Below are positions 15,656 through 22,429 of a stretch of DNA of 28,278 nt, in pieces. This DNA comes from a virus, in the IMG/VR virus record IMGVR_UViG_3300044798_000551, positions 1-28,278 of that record; one strand, 5' to 3'. The notes beneath the pieces were generated by a model. That model had not been told where the DNA came from. It saw nothing but the letters and a program-made list of their open reading frames with translations, and ran no database searches. Each line of letters starts with the position of its first letter. The stretch's first letter is position 1. The translations under genes and the position numbers were made by a program.

Positions 15656-16117
15656 TTAGAAAGGCACCTTTGCTTTAATTGCCTTACCAATCAATTGTAG
15701 GACTTTGGCACCATCGGCAGAAGTAGGTTTGGCGTTCGGAGAATTAATCTTCTCCAATGGGTTTGAGGGCTTACCTGCGGGTGGGAGCTTATCTGCGTCA
15801 TCTACATTCATCTTCATTGATGGTGCAGGAGTTGCTGGTTTGGGTGGAGTAGATTGTTGAGGCTTCGGTTGTGTTTTAATTTCAACTGATTTCTGAATAG
15901 GTGAAGGTTTTGTTTCTGGACCCATAGGAACTGCTTCCGTAATTGTCTTATCAACTCGTACGAACATTTCGATATGTTCCCCAATAGTAATCCTATTACC
16001 AGAAATAACCATAACTTCCTTGATGCCGGGGTAATGCTTGTCGAGATATTGCACCACACCCTGTAAAGCATTCTTGCCCAAGAAAACCTTCTCGTTCATA
16101 TTATATTTTTGAACCAC
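15656..16117 (-). CDS. Hypothetical protein with Pro/Lys-rich linker, 153 aa
   Basis: The first 65 residues look folded (KNALQGVVQYLDKHYPGIK, MVISGNRITIGEHIEM), then a Pro/Ser/Lys-rich linker (about 70-110) and a short helical end (AKVLQLIGKAIKAKVPF). No family recognised. Start uncertain: GTG at 16117 has AGAGAAG upstream at a suitable distance, while the ATG six codons later has no Shine-Dalgarno. A TTTAAATAC box lies 14 bases before the GTG. First gene of the minus-strand run that includes uvsW, divergent from the 127-aa gene at 16180. Confidence 0.65.
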   Translation of the reverse strand: MVQKYNMNEKVFLGKNALQGVVQYLDKHYPGIKEVMVISGNRITIGEHIEMFVRVDKTITEAVPMGPETKPSPIQKSVEIKTQPKPQQSTPPKPATPAPSMKMNVDDADKLPPAGKPSNPLEKINSPNAKPTSADGAKVLQLIGKAIKAKVPF

Positions 16118-16131
16118 CCGACTTCTCTTGT

Positions 16132-16140
16132 GTATTTAAA
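16132..16140 (-). promoter_or_regulatory. Late-promoter-like TTTAAATAC box
   Basis: Minus-strand TTTAAATAC placed so that transcription would start just ahead of the AGAGAAG that precedes the GTG at 16117. Same TAAATA core as the exact TATAAATA at 2988. Confidence 0.4.
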
Positions 16141-16179
16141 GGGATATAAGGAAGGATCACCAGACAACCGAGGATTTCA

Positions 16180-16563
16180 ATGACAAACTGCCAAGTACTA
16201 CCTGTGCGAGTGATTGCTGATTCTCGCACAGCCAATTCTGGCGATGTAATAAAAATATCAATCTCCCTTGTTGGAACAGGACCATTCGACGACCCCTCCA
16301 CTACGGTCTTTATCCAATGCAATTTCTGGGTAAAAGTACTAGACAAGCCTCCTGATAAAATCTGGAAAAAGACCCATGGTGGTTACCTAGCTCCCATATT
16401 CGGAGTATTATATAAGAACAAAGAATTCTACAAAAGCAACAAAATAATAAAACTAAATGGCAGCAAGAAGTTGATGCAAATCATTGAAGACGCCATGGAA
16501 AGCTTGCAACAAGAAAAGAAAAATGATCTAAAAACACCTAAACATTGCTATGGAAGTTGCTGA
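16180..16563 (+). CDS. Hypothetical protein, 127 aa
   Basis: GAGG lies six bases ahead of the ATG. The N-terminal half is beta-like (VRVIADSRTANSGDVIKISI) and the C-terminal half basic and helical (NKEFYKSNKIIKLNGSKKLM). No family recognised. An antisense frame at 16101-16346 was judged a shadow because this one has the RBS and overlaps the RarA start in the same direction. Probably co-transcribed with RarA. Confidence 0.65.
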   Translation: MTNCQVLPVRVIADSRTANSGDVIKISISLVGTGPFDDPSTTVFIQCNFWVKVLDKPPDKIWKKTHGGYLAPIFGVLYKNKEFYKSNKIIKLNGSKKLMQIIEDAMESLQQEKKNDLKTPKHCYGSC

Positions 16564-17743
16564 ACTGGAACACACAGATAACATGAACAAATATATTCCC
16601 CTAGCCAAAATCCTAAGACCAAAAACGCTATCAGATGTTATTGGGCAACAACATCTTATCGGTCCAGGAGCACCTTTAAGAAAACTAATAGAAAGAAACA
16701 AACTAAAAAGTATTATATTATTCGGCCCGCCAGGTTTAGGTAAAACAACTCTAATGGAAGTAATAGCGAGAACCACAAAATCGAAATGTATATCACTAAA
16801 TGCGACATCTTTAACAATAAAAGATTTACGAAGGGAAGGTAATATAGCAAAGGAAAGTAACACAAACGTAGTAATTACGTTAGATGAAATATATCGCCTC
16901 ACACGTCCACAATCCGACGCTCTTCTCCCTTTTGTTGAAGATGGGGATATTATTTTCATAGGATGCTCAAGCGAAAATCCTTACCACACTGTAAGTTCTC
17001 CCCTCATTTCGCGAAGCCAAATCTTTGAGTTAGAACCACTTAAGCCCATCGATATCATCAAAATAATACAAAAAGCAATCCAATATTATCACTCAAACAA
17101 TAAAAACATAACAATAGAACCGGAAGCAACAAAATATATTACCAAAATGTGTTGTGGAGACGCTCGCAAAGCCCTAACAATACTAGAAATGGCAGTTGAA
17201 ATAACTGATAAAGACAAAATAACTCTGGAGTGTGTAAAAATAGCATGCCCAAGCAAATACCCAATATTCAGCGCAGACAATCACTTCGATTATGCATCTG
17301 CTTTACAAGGCTCTTTGCAACATTCAGATCCTGACGCTGCTGTTTACTGGCTTGCTAAATGGTTGGAAGCCGGAGAAGACCCCAGATATGTCGCTCGAAG
17401 GTTGGTCATTGCTGCCAGTGAGGACTGTTGTTCTACCCCAGAAGCGGCTATTATTGCCCATTCTGCTTACATTGCTGCCAAAGAAATTGGCAGACCAGAA
17501 TGTGATATTGTCATGGCTCACGCAGTAGTTGCTATTGCCACAGCCAAACGCGATAAAGCCGCTGCCATGGCGATTTGGGGAGCTTTGAAAGATGTCCGTG
17601 AAGGAGCTAATATAGAAGTTCCGAAAGAGATGAAGGACGGACACTACGAGGGAGCGGCAAAATTGGGCAATGGCGCATACAAAGACGGGATGAACCAAGA
17701 AGCATATATCGGTATTAATAAAGTATATTTCAAACCGTGGTAA
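16550..17743 (+). CDS. rarA: RarA/MgsA-like AAA+ ATPase (replication-associated recombination protein A)
   Basis: 397 aa with the full RarA layout: N-terminal PLAKILRPKTLSDVIGQQHL, Walker A GPPGLGKT (59-66), Walker B ITLDEIYR (D112/E113), sensor segment FIGCSSENPYHTVSS with the SRSQ arginine finger, lid, and the C-terminal tetramerisation region (SDPDAAVYWLAKWLEAGEDP and YVARRLVIAASED). RarA acts at stalled replication forks; clamp-loader small subunits share the N-terminal part but lack this C-terminus, so RarA is the better call. The ATG at 16550 overlaps the upstream gene by 14 bases; the ATG at 16583 (MNKYIPLAK) fits the family's usual beginning equally well. Neither has a clear Shine-Dalgarno. 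Confidence 0.92.
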   Translation: MEVAELEHTDNMNKYIPLAKILRPKTLSDVIGQQHLIGPGAPLRKLIERNKLKSIILFGPPGLGKTTLMEVIARTTKSKCISLNATSLTIKDLRREGNIAKESNTNVVITLDEIYRLTRPQSDALLPFVEDGDIIFIGCSSENPYHTVSSPLISRSQIFELEPLKPIDIIKIIQKAIQYYHSNNKNITIEPEATKYITKMCCGDARKALTILEMAVEITDKDKITLECVKIACPSKYPIFSADNHFDYASALQGSLQHSDPDAAVYWLAKWLEAGEDPRYVARRLVIAASEDCCSTPEAAIIAHSAYIAAKEIGRPECDIVMAHAVVAIATAKRDKAAAMAIWGALKDVREGANIEVPKEMKDGHYEGAAKLGNGAYKDGMNQEAYIGINKVYFKPW

Positions 17744-17745
17744 CT

Positions 17746-18093
17746 TCACTTTAGTACTCCTGTGAAAACATCAGTAATAGTCCTGAACAAACTTGTCAAC
17801 TCAAAATTTGGATTTGCAAATTCAAATTCAGTATCCGTTCTACTTGCGAGGTTTTTAACAATAATGCTGTTTTCAGTATATTGCAACTCACATAATATCT
17901 TATGTCCGGAAAACAAATAAAAATTTGGATAATTGCCATTAATAATTATAAACTTTGGCAACTCCCTCTTGATATGTTTCATAATAAGTAAAGCAGACTT
18001 TTCACCAGGAAGGAACTTATAATGAATTCCGCACACAGGACATTTGCTGTGCTTCTCTTCATTAAATTGATTCAAGCATTTCTCGCAAAGCAT
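17746..18093 (-). CDS. Zinc-ribbon hypothetical protein, 115 aa
   Basis: The ATG at 18093 is used because GAGG lies about eight bases upstream; the frame opens at a TTG two codons earlier. The N-terminus is a zinc ribbon (CEKC at the start, then CPVC with HSK before and GIHYK after), and the rest is a mixed alpha/beta domain (KFIIINGNYPNFYLFSGHKI). No family recognised. The gene is convergent with RarA, two bases between stops, and follows the 58-aa gene on the same strand. Confidence 0.7.
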   Translation of the reverse strand: MLCEKCLNQFNEEKHSKCPVCGIHYKFLPGEKSALLIMKHIKRELPKFIIINGNYPNFYLFSGHKILCELQYTENSIIVKNLASRTDTEFEFANPNFELTSLFRTITDVFTGVLK

Positions 18094-18095
18094 TA

Positions 18096-18272
18096 TCAAA
18101 ACCTCAGATATTTGTTAGCTGCTCTGTCCATTTCATCAATTGTGTCATGCATGTTGTGTAAAGACTTACAAGCATCACTCAAACAACTTTCAGCCTGTTC
18201 CAACAAAGAAATCATCTCCCGCAATTTCTTTATACGCTCTTGCTCAGTCTTTTGAGTTGTTCGATTTAGCAT
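18096..18272 (-). CDS. Small coiled-coil protein, 58 aa
   Basis: The ATG at 18272 follows AGGAGG by four bases; a frame extending to 18296 would start inside that region's hairpin. The product is almost entirely helical with heptad-like hydrophobic spacing (RIKKLREMISLLEQAESCL, MHDTIDEMDRAANKYLRF). The RBS is part of an inverted repeat. Function unknown. Confidence 0.65.
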   Translation of the reverse strand: MLNRTTQKTEQERIKKLREMISLLEQAESCLSDACKSLHNMHDTIDEMDRAANKYLRF

Positions 18273-18277
18273 ATTGC

Positions 18278-18308
18278 CTCCTGTAAGTAATATCACTTAT
18301 TAAAGGAG
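18278..18308 (-). promoter_or_regulatory. Hairpin covering the RBS of the 58-aa gene
   Basis: On the minus strand CTCCT (18308-18304) pairs with AGGAG (18282-18278), which is the Shine-Dalgarno, and an inner TAAGT/ACTTA stem (18299-18295 with 18288-18284) closes on a six-base loop. It is a third example of a hidden RBS in the window, but no good TAAATA box is in it. Confidence 0.4.
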
Positions 18309-18323
18309 AATAAATCAAGAGAT

Positions 18324-18581
18324 TTACATTCCATCAACTAGAATATCATCTAATAACCTACCTTCTCCGTTGCGTGCCTGACGGCGAGCTTCCGCTAAAC
18401 GAGGCCAATCAGCTACCAAACTACCAATAGCAGCCTCAAGTGCTCGTTCCATTTGTTCGGCACTGATGTTAATAATGTGCGTTTTGAGTTGCTTTATTTC
18501 TGGCAACTCATATTTTGGTAGTTCGAAGGTGCAAGAAGCAGGTCTGAAAGTAGAGACAAAATCACCATCATTATCTCTCAT
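18324..18581 (-). CDS. Hypothetical protein, 85 aa, in the tail module
   Basis: The ATG at 18581 has AGGAG six bases upstream and avoids overlap with the preceding gene; the longer frame from 18641 overlaps it by 47 bases. The product has a beta-like N-terminal half (FVSTFRPASCTFELPKYELP) and an Ala/Arg-rich helix at the end (LVADWPRLAEARRQARNG). It follows the 270-aa structural protein. No family recognised. Confidence 0.65.
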   Translation of the reverse strand: MRDNDGDFVSTFRPASCTFELPKYELPEIKQLKTHIINISAEQMERALEAAIGSLVADWPRLAEARRQARNGEGRLLDDILVDGM

Positions 18582-18594
18582 GGCATCTCCTATC

Positions 18595-19407
18595 CTAGGA
18601 AATTTGCAGAATAAATTGCGGACTGCTTCTTGTTTCACCATTGGGTAATTGAATAAGGCATGAGTAAGTGTAAGAGCCTTTCAAAAATTTGGTAGTGTCA
18701 ATCAATGTTTGCAAAGTAAATGGATTGCTCCGATACATACCAGCCCTTAAACCAATTTTCATAGGCTGTTTCACAATTATCGGCTCACAGTGCTCAGTAG
18801 AAATGGAAATAAAAGCCTTCAAGAAAGGGATAATTGGCATAATCTTATTATAGTCAAAGTCATATAGAGGCAAAGGCATCAAACCAACTTCCAAAGTCCG
18901 AACTTCAGGTTGATGGAATTTGATGTCAATAGGTTCAAAACCAAATCTAATAGTTGTCAAATCATCTGTACAACTAAATCCCTCTGGATAAAGCCAGAAC
19001 TCATTGCAACATCTCCGTTGCAGGCTCTCATCATTCAACAAATTTTCTTCCGCTGTTATCCCAAGTGAACTACTAATCCCAGGATTGTCAGGAAGATAGT
19101 TCCATACATCAAAGAAAATATTCGGGACAGTTATATTGGTAGGCACATCCCAAATTAGATGAAAAACACCTGGTTTTGCCCCTGAACTACCCTCATCTCT
19201 ACTCAAGGGGCTTGGGTAATTAGGATCCCAAGGGAAACTAATAGGTATGACTGTGATGAGGTTTTCTCTCTTCACTGCAACGCTATAAATGGAAACATTA
19301 ACAATAGCATAAGGATCAGTTGGAATACCATTTCTAAAGAAAGTGGTGTTAAGATCTATTGGCTGCCCAAGCCTGCCACTAATGCGAGTTAAAATATCAG
19401 TGCCCAT
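18595..19407 (-). CDS. Putative virion structural protein, 270 aa
   Basis: Beta-rich throughout, with an N-terminal Ig/fibre-like segment (GRLGQPIDLNTTFFRNGIP, then DPYAIVNVSIYSVAV) and a proline-rich middle. The pattern (FFRNGIPTDPYAI, then PGVFHLIWDVP) is familiar from structural proteins of large contractile-tailed phages, where the exact role is usually unknown. It starts three bases after the upstream stop without a Shine-Dalgarno, so coupled translation is likely. Position downstream of tube and gp26-like genes supports a tail or baseplate role. Confidence 0.65.
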   Translation of the reverse strand: MGTDILTRISGRLGQPIDLNTTFFRNGIPTDPYAIVNVSIYSVAVKRENLITVIPISFPWDPNYPSPLSRDEGSSGAKPGVFHLIWDVPTNITVPNIFFDVWNYLPDNPGISSSLGITAEENLLNDESLQRRCCNEFWLYPEGFSCTDDLTTIRFGFEPIDIKFHQPEVRTLEVGLMPLPLYDFDYNKIMPIIPFLKAFISISTEHCEPIIVKQPMKIGLRAGMYRSNPFTLQTLIDTTKFLKGSYTYSCLIQLPNGETRSSPQFILQIS

Positions 19408-19410
19408 AAC

Positions 19411-19623
19411 TTATTTTTGAGCAGTTGTTCTCACAATGGGATAGCAAAAACCTGGCCACTGATGAGGGTTATCAGGGATTTCCTCATCTAGAACAACAGG
19501 ACCATAGCCATATCGCCAGTCGCGGCATGCAGCCTTCGCTTTCTCCTCAGTAGAGAAAACTCCCTGGAACTCGTCCTGAGTGCCATTATCCAAAATCTTA
19601 AAACAAGCCCAAAGCTTAATCAT
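19411..19623 (-). CDS. Hypothetical protein, 70 aa
   Basis: A GAAGAGAT stretch precedes the ATG. The sequence GVFSTEEKAKAACRDWRYGYG followed by PVVLDEEIPDNP resembles small phage proteins built on one beta-alpha-beta unit with a GVFSTEEKA-type motif. Function unknown. It begins three bases after the stop of the frameshift-extension frame at 19626. Confidence 0.65.
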   Translation of the reverse strand: MIKLWACFKILDNGTQDEFQGVFSTEEKAKAACRDWRYGYGPVVLDEEIPDNPHQWPGFCYPIVRTTAQK

Positions 19624-19625
19624 AA

Positions 19626-19826
19626 TTATCTCTTCGACGGCATTTGACTATGTGCTTCATTTTGTGCTTTGTGCTCCTCACCTAAACGTTTGAGTATCCA
19701 AGCACGCTCCTCAGCAGTCTTAAACCTCAATTCATCAAAGCTATAGCCACCATAATATTTTAATTGAAATTCTTGCTCTTCTAGGTGTTCCCACCTAGCC
19801 TGACACTCCTCCGCCGTTGGTGGGAC
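19626..19826 (-). CDS. +1 frame extension of the gp26-like gene (probable frameshift product)
   Basis: The frame codes for VPPTAEECQARWEHLEEQEF, QLKYYGGYSFDELRFKTAEE and RAWILKRLGEEHKAQNEA, ending at TAA (19626-19628), a helical charged protein like the small partner of tail-assembly chaperones. It has no ATG, GTG or TTG between the upstream in-frame stop (near 19858) and the TTG in DELRF, so it cannot start by itself in the ordinary way. It overlaps the end of the gp26-like gene in the +1 frame, over TTT-TTT-CGT-CCC. Reading both frames would add 66 residues to the gp26-like protein. A sequencing error in the run of six A/T bases would give the same picture. Confidence 0.6.
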   Translation of the reverse strand, partial: VPPTAEECQARWEHLEEQEFQLKYYGGYSFDELRFKTAEERAWILKRLGEEHKAQNEAHSQMPSKR

Positions 19827-20829
19827 GAAAAAAGCTCTCCGTAACCGGCAAGCTTATCTTCATTTCATTATTACAATCAGGACACTTAACAATAATTCGC
19901 AAATCAATACCTGGTTCAGCATCTTGCAAAGTCTCTCTAATAGTAGAACTATCCCTACTATGGAATTTTGCGATAATCTTCTGAATTTTAGTCTTATCAG
20001 ACACACCATTAACATTAAGAATAAGAAGATTGAGATTTTCCTCAATAGTAGTATCAAGATTAATTTCATTTCTCCCAATAATATCGCCCGTCCTTACACT
20101 CCTAACTTTTGCACCTTTGAGCTTCTCAGTAAACTTTTGTTTTCTCAAGATGACTTCGATGTCTCTGCCACGCATAAAGCGAACTTCAACCCACATATCC
20201 TTCTTAGTAATTTCAGAAAGGTAAGGAAGATGAATTCTCAAAGGCTCTTTCTGCACTTTTGGACTCTTAATATTTTCTGCAAGCTGATTAAGATCATAAG
20301 TCTGCAAGCTCTGTTTCTGACACTCCTCATTGTTACAGGTCAATTGAAACTCATAATTATTGCCATGTGTAATGCCACGCAAATAAAACAACAGGAAACT
20401 TCTATCTCCGACTAGCAAATCAAGAGCATTAAAAGTTGCATCTGGAAATCTAACACAATTCTTATACACCCACTCAATAGACTGCCCCGTCTGTGCCAAT
20501 CTAGCAGTAGCCAAAATCTTATCAACATCTAAACCAAAAGGACGAACCTCAATCCAGCCATCCGGCAACCTGCCCTCATAATATAAACCCTGGCTCGGAA
20601 GCCTAATCTTTTCCCAGGGAAGCAAATTCTCTGCTGTTTGAGAAATAATCAAATCTACCAACTCTTCATTACTGGTGGTAGCCTTTGCTGCTTCTGATAA
20701 ATCAACTTTAGGAACAGACAAGTCCCTTACGTCCCGTACCTTGTCTGCCTCTGGATTAACTGTAAGTTCCGGCTGTGTCCTCTGACCGGACTGTCCAGGA
20801 AGTGGGGATAATGATACTTCTTTTGCCAT
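19795..20829 (-). CDS. gp26-like baseplate hub / tail-assembly-chaperone-like protein
   Basis: 344 aa. After a Pro/Asp-rich N-terminal leader comes the typical core: IRLPSQGLYYEGRLPDGWIE, VRPFGLDVDKILATARL, and a zinc-binding pair (C in LTCNNEEC and IVKCPDC) flanking the helical middle, ending SLPVTESFFRPT. This matches gp26-type proteins of T4-like phages. AGGGAG sits about eight bases ahead of the ATG but inside an inverted repeat that also spans a GTAAATAC box. The gene follows the tail tube gene, the usual place of tail-assembly chaperones, and a +1 frameshift near its end would produce a longer form. Role as hub component or chaperone cannot be told from sequence alone. Confidence 0.75.
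   Translation of the reverse strand: MAKEVSLSPLPGQSGQRTQPELTVNPEADKVRDVRDLSVPKVDLSEAAKATTSNEELVDLIISQTAENLLPWEKIRLPSQGLYYEGRLPDGWIEVRPFGLDVDKILATARLAQTGQSIEWVYKNCVRFPDATFNALDLLVGDRSFLLFYLRGITHGNNYEFQLTCNNEECQKQSLQTYDLNQLAENIKSPKVQKEPLRIHLPYLSEITKKDMWVEVRFMRGRDIEVILRKQKFTEKLKGAKVRSVRTGDIIGRNEINLDTTIEENLNLLILNVNGVSDKTKIQKIIAKFHSRDSSTIRETLQDAEPGIDLRIIVKCPDCNNEMKISLPVTESFFRPTNGGGVSG
19822..19833 (-). other. Candidate +1 frameshift site
   Basis: In the zero frame the minus strand reads TTT-TTT-CGT-CCC-ACC, and the extension frame is entered by skipping one base. The P-site tRNA could slip from TTT to TTC, or from CCC to CCA; both re-pair well. The zero-frame stop TAG follows ten codons later (19795-19797). 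No stimulatory structure was established. Confidence 0.45.
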
Positions 20830-20834
20830 GGGTA

Positions 20835-20869
20835 AATCTCCCTTGATGAAGTATTTACTCTAGGAGATT
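20835..20869 (-). promoter_or_regulatory. Hairpin hiding the gp26-like RBS, with a late-promoter-like box in its loop
   Basis: AATCTCC (20869-20863) and GGAGATT (20841-20835) are perfect complements on the minus strand. The second arm overlaps the AGGGAG Shine-Dalgarno, and the first overlaps the stop codon of the upstream tube gene. Minus-strand GTAAATAC (20858-20851) lies in the loop. Read-through RNA from the tube gene would fold; RNA started at the box would not contain the first arm. Same design as at 2979-3010. Confidence 0.6.
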
Positions 20870-21494
20870 AAGCAAGGTTTCCTGGACCAGAAATACCCAG
20901 GCTTGGCACCAAATCAGGAGCACGACTTAAAGAATTCGGATCGTTTGATAAACCAGTTTGGAGAGAACCAATCTTCTTAACAACAGCCCAATCATAAGCA
21001 AGTGTGAATTCAACCACTTTAATGGAAGTGTCAGTATAGGACAACTTACCCCAATCAATATTGCGAGGCCAACCGCCAAAATAGGTAGCCTCTGTCCTAA
21101 TATGGCCAGCACCATCCAACTCATTGAAAACCTGAATACCCTTATAATCATCATGGATCATCAAACCATTGTTATCATCATAAATGGAATTACGCCAATC
21201 TGTAAGATAACCAGTAATATTCTGATTATCATACATCACTATCTGCACATCATCCCACTTAACATTTTTGACATACTTATAAACCTTGGTGCCACCCATT
21301 ATTTCTATAGTCTCTGGCCTAAACTTGGGGAGGCCAACTTCCTTAGCTATTAGTTTGGCAGTTCTATCCATCCAAGGAGCCTTACTCGGTCCTATTTGAG
21401 AGATTAACCATCTATGAGAACGCAAAAACTCCATGGTATTTGGGATACCAGCACCAGCATCACTGCCCACGGAATTAATAATGAAGCCCGGCAA
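20868..21494 (-). CDS. Tail tube protein 1 (gp19-like)
   Basis: 208 aa. Begins PGFIINSVGSDAG and ends with an AYDWAVVKK region, matching T4 gp19-type tube proteins (FxxxHRW, GWPxxxDW, VEFTLAYD). Tube subunits stack as hexamers inside the contractile sheath. Start is TTG at 21494, nine bases after AGGAGG; no ATG or GTG is better placed. A TTTAAATATAG box lies just upstream. It is a paralogue of the tube protein at 21830-22429 (shared LPGFxI, HRW, GxWPxxxxW). Confidence 0.85.
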   Translation of the reverse strand: MPGFIINSVGSDAGAGIPNTMEFLRSHRWLISQIGPSKAPWMDRTAKLIAKEVGLPKFRPETIEIMGGTKVYKYVKNVKWDDVQIVMYDNQNITGYLTDWRNSIYDDNNGLMIHDDYKGIQVFNELDGAGHIRTEATYFGGWPRNIDWGKLSYTDTSIKVVEFTLAYDWAVVKKIGSLQTGLSNDPNSLSRAPDLVPSLGISGPGNLA

Positions 21495-21515
21495 GAAGAA
21501 GAACCTCCTATTCTA

Positions 21516-21525
21516 TATTTAAATA
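21516..21525. promoter_or_regulatory. Palindromic TATTTAAATA, possible bidirectional late promoter
   Basis: A perfect 10-base palindrome between divergent genes gives a TTTAAATA box on each strand. On the minus strand it is placed right before the AGGAGG of tube protein 1. On the plus strand it is about eight bases before the ATG at 21534, implying a nearly leaderless message there. Confidence 0.4.
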
Positions 21526-21533
21526 AATACAGC

Positions 21534-21725
21534 ATGAGCAAAACAGAAAAGTTAATCCTCAATGAAATAGTTCTACTCTACAAACAAGATAAATGCTATT
21601 ATAAACATTTAATTCAGAAATTAATTGAAAAAACGAAATTGGACAGAAAAACAATATTATCATTCTTCACGAAATCCAGGAAAAGCAATGCCTTCTCAAA
21701 AGAAATAGAGAAGGCATTCAACTAA
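21534..21725 (+). CDS. Free-standing homologue of the late-sigma C-terminal domain, 63 aa
   Basis: From the ATG at 21534; the same frame is open to 21414 but that part overlaps the tube gene antisense. The segment ILNEIVLLYKQDKCYYKHLI and QKLIEKTKLDRKTILSFF aligns without gaps with the C-terminal domain of the late sigma (ILEAIKELYKTDERPHEGLI and TKLMDKTGFQRTIINDFF), about 18 identities in 49 positions. The pattern fits a helix-turn-helix. The acidic end of the sigma is missing. It lies alone on the plus strand between two tube genes. It could compete with or modify late sigma; it may also be a leftover fragment. No Shine-Dalgarno is visible. Confidence 0.65.
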   Translation: MSKTEKLILNEIVLLYKQDKCYYKHLIQKLIEKTKLDRKTILSFFTKSRKSNAFSKEIEKAFN

Positions 21726-21803
21726 CCCGTCCATCATCGTCCATTATATCATAATCTTTCTAACCAAACTTCTATTGTCTTATATTCCTCCAACTAACTC
21801 TCC

Positions 21804-21830
21804 CATTTGTGTCATTTGTGTCATTTGTGT
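21804..21830 (+). repeat. Three perfect tandem copies of CATTTGTGT
   Basis: Copies at 21804-21812, 21813-21821 and 21822-21830, adjoining the stop codon of tube protein 2 (minus strand). No spacers and only three units, so not a CRISPR. Probably a slippage repeat. Confidence 0.8.
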
Positions 21831-22429
21831 TATTGCATCTTCATAGCGCGATCGAAGCGCATTGAACACTCAATTGTTGCGAGGTCCGTAGAAGTGTAAT
21901 TCAGGTCCTGCCAATTTGTTTCCTTTGGCCAAGCCCCATATATAGCCCACTGTTCATTAGCGTTTCCAGCGCCATCCACCATACTAAGGTCGGCTTCCGC
22001 CTTATACTTAGATGGCAAATTAACAGGCAAATTACCCTGGAATTCAGCGACACTTTGCACCCATTTCCACATCTCAGCAGAACTATCAACATTCTGCTCA
22101 AGATCATACCACACAAGCTTAATGGGATCCCAACTCTGCTTGCCAGCAAAGTAGACTTGCTCCTGATTATGGTGCATATCAGGCTCTTCAAATTTGAAGT
22201 TAGGGCGGCTAGCTTCCCGCAACACAAGCAAAATTGGCGCTTGCATTGTGTAGCCCTGGCTAGCAATGGTCTCGAACCTCCAGCGATGCTTCCTGCGAGG
22301 CTCAACTACATTGGACGGGCCTTGTCCATTATCTTGGCCAACTCCCGAAATGAGGAATCCAGGCAACGAAGTCAAGCCTCCAAAAAGTTCCGTATTATTT
22401 TTGCATGGAACTATGTGGGCAAACTCCAT
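21830..22429 (-). CDS. Tail tube protein 2 (gp19-like)
   Basis: 199 aa from the ATG at 22429, which has AAAGGG about five bases upstream; a frame extending to 22459 lies inside the HNH gene. It shows the tube signatures: GGLTSLPGFLISGVGQDNGQ, RRKHRWRFETI, GAWPKETNWQDLNY and SMRFDRAMKM. It is a diverged duplicate of the tube protein at 20868-21494, longer at the N-terminus. Phages with two tube-like genes may use one for the tube and one for a terminator-like or baseplate-proximal ring; which is which cannot be decided here. Its start codon lies within the last codons of the upstream HNH gene. Confidence 0.85.
   Translation of the reverse strand: MEFAHIVPCKNNTELFGGLTSLPGFLISGVGQDNGQGPSNVVEPRRKHRWRFETIASQGYTMQAPILLVLREASRPNFKFEEPDMHHNQEQVYFAGKQSWDPIKLVWYDLEQNVDSSAEMWKWVQSVAEFQGNLPVNLPSKYKAEADLSMVDGAGNANEQWAIYGAWPKETNWQDLNYTSTDLATIECSMRFDRAMKMQ

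Noticed and set aside
16101-16346. Minus-strand 81-aa frame opposite the 127-aa gene
   Set aside because: No RBS, and the opposite strand has an RBS, suitable composition and continuity with RarA.
21414-21533. N-terminal extension of the 63-aa gene
   Set aside because: It is antisense to tube protein 1 and shows no similarity to the sigma domain; similarity begins only after the ATG at 21534.
21804-21830. CRISPR-like repeats
   Set aside because: Three directly adjacent 9-base units without spacers; a simple tandem repeat.
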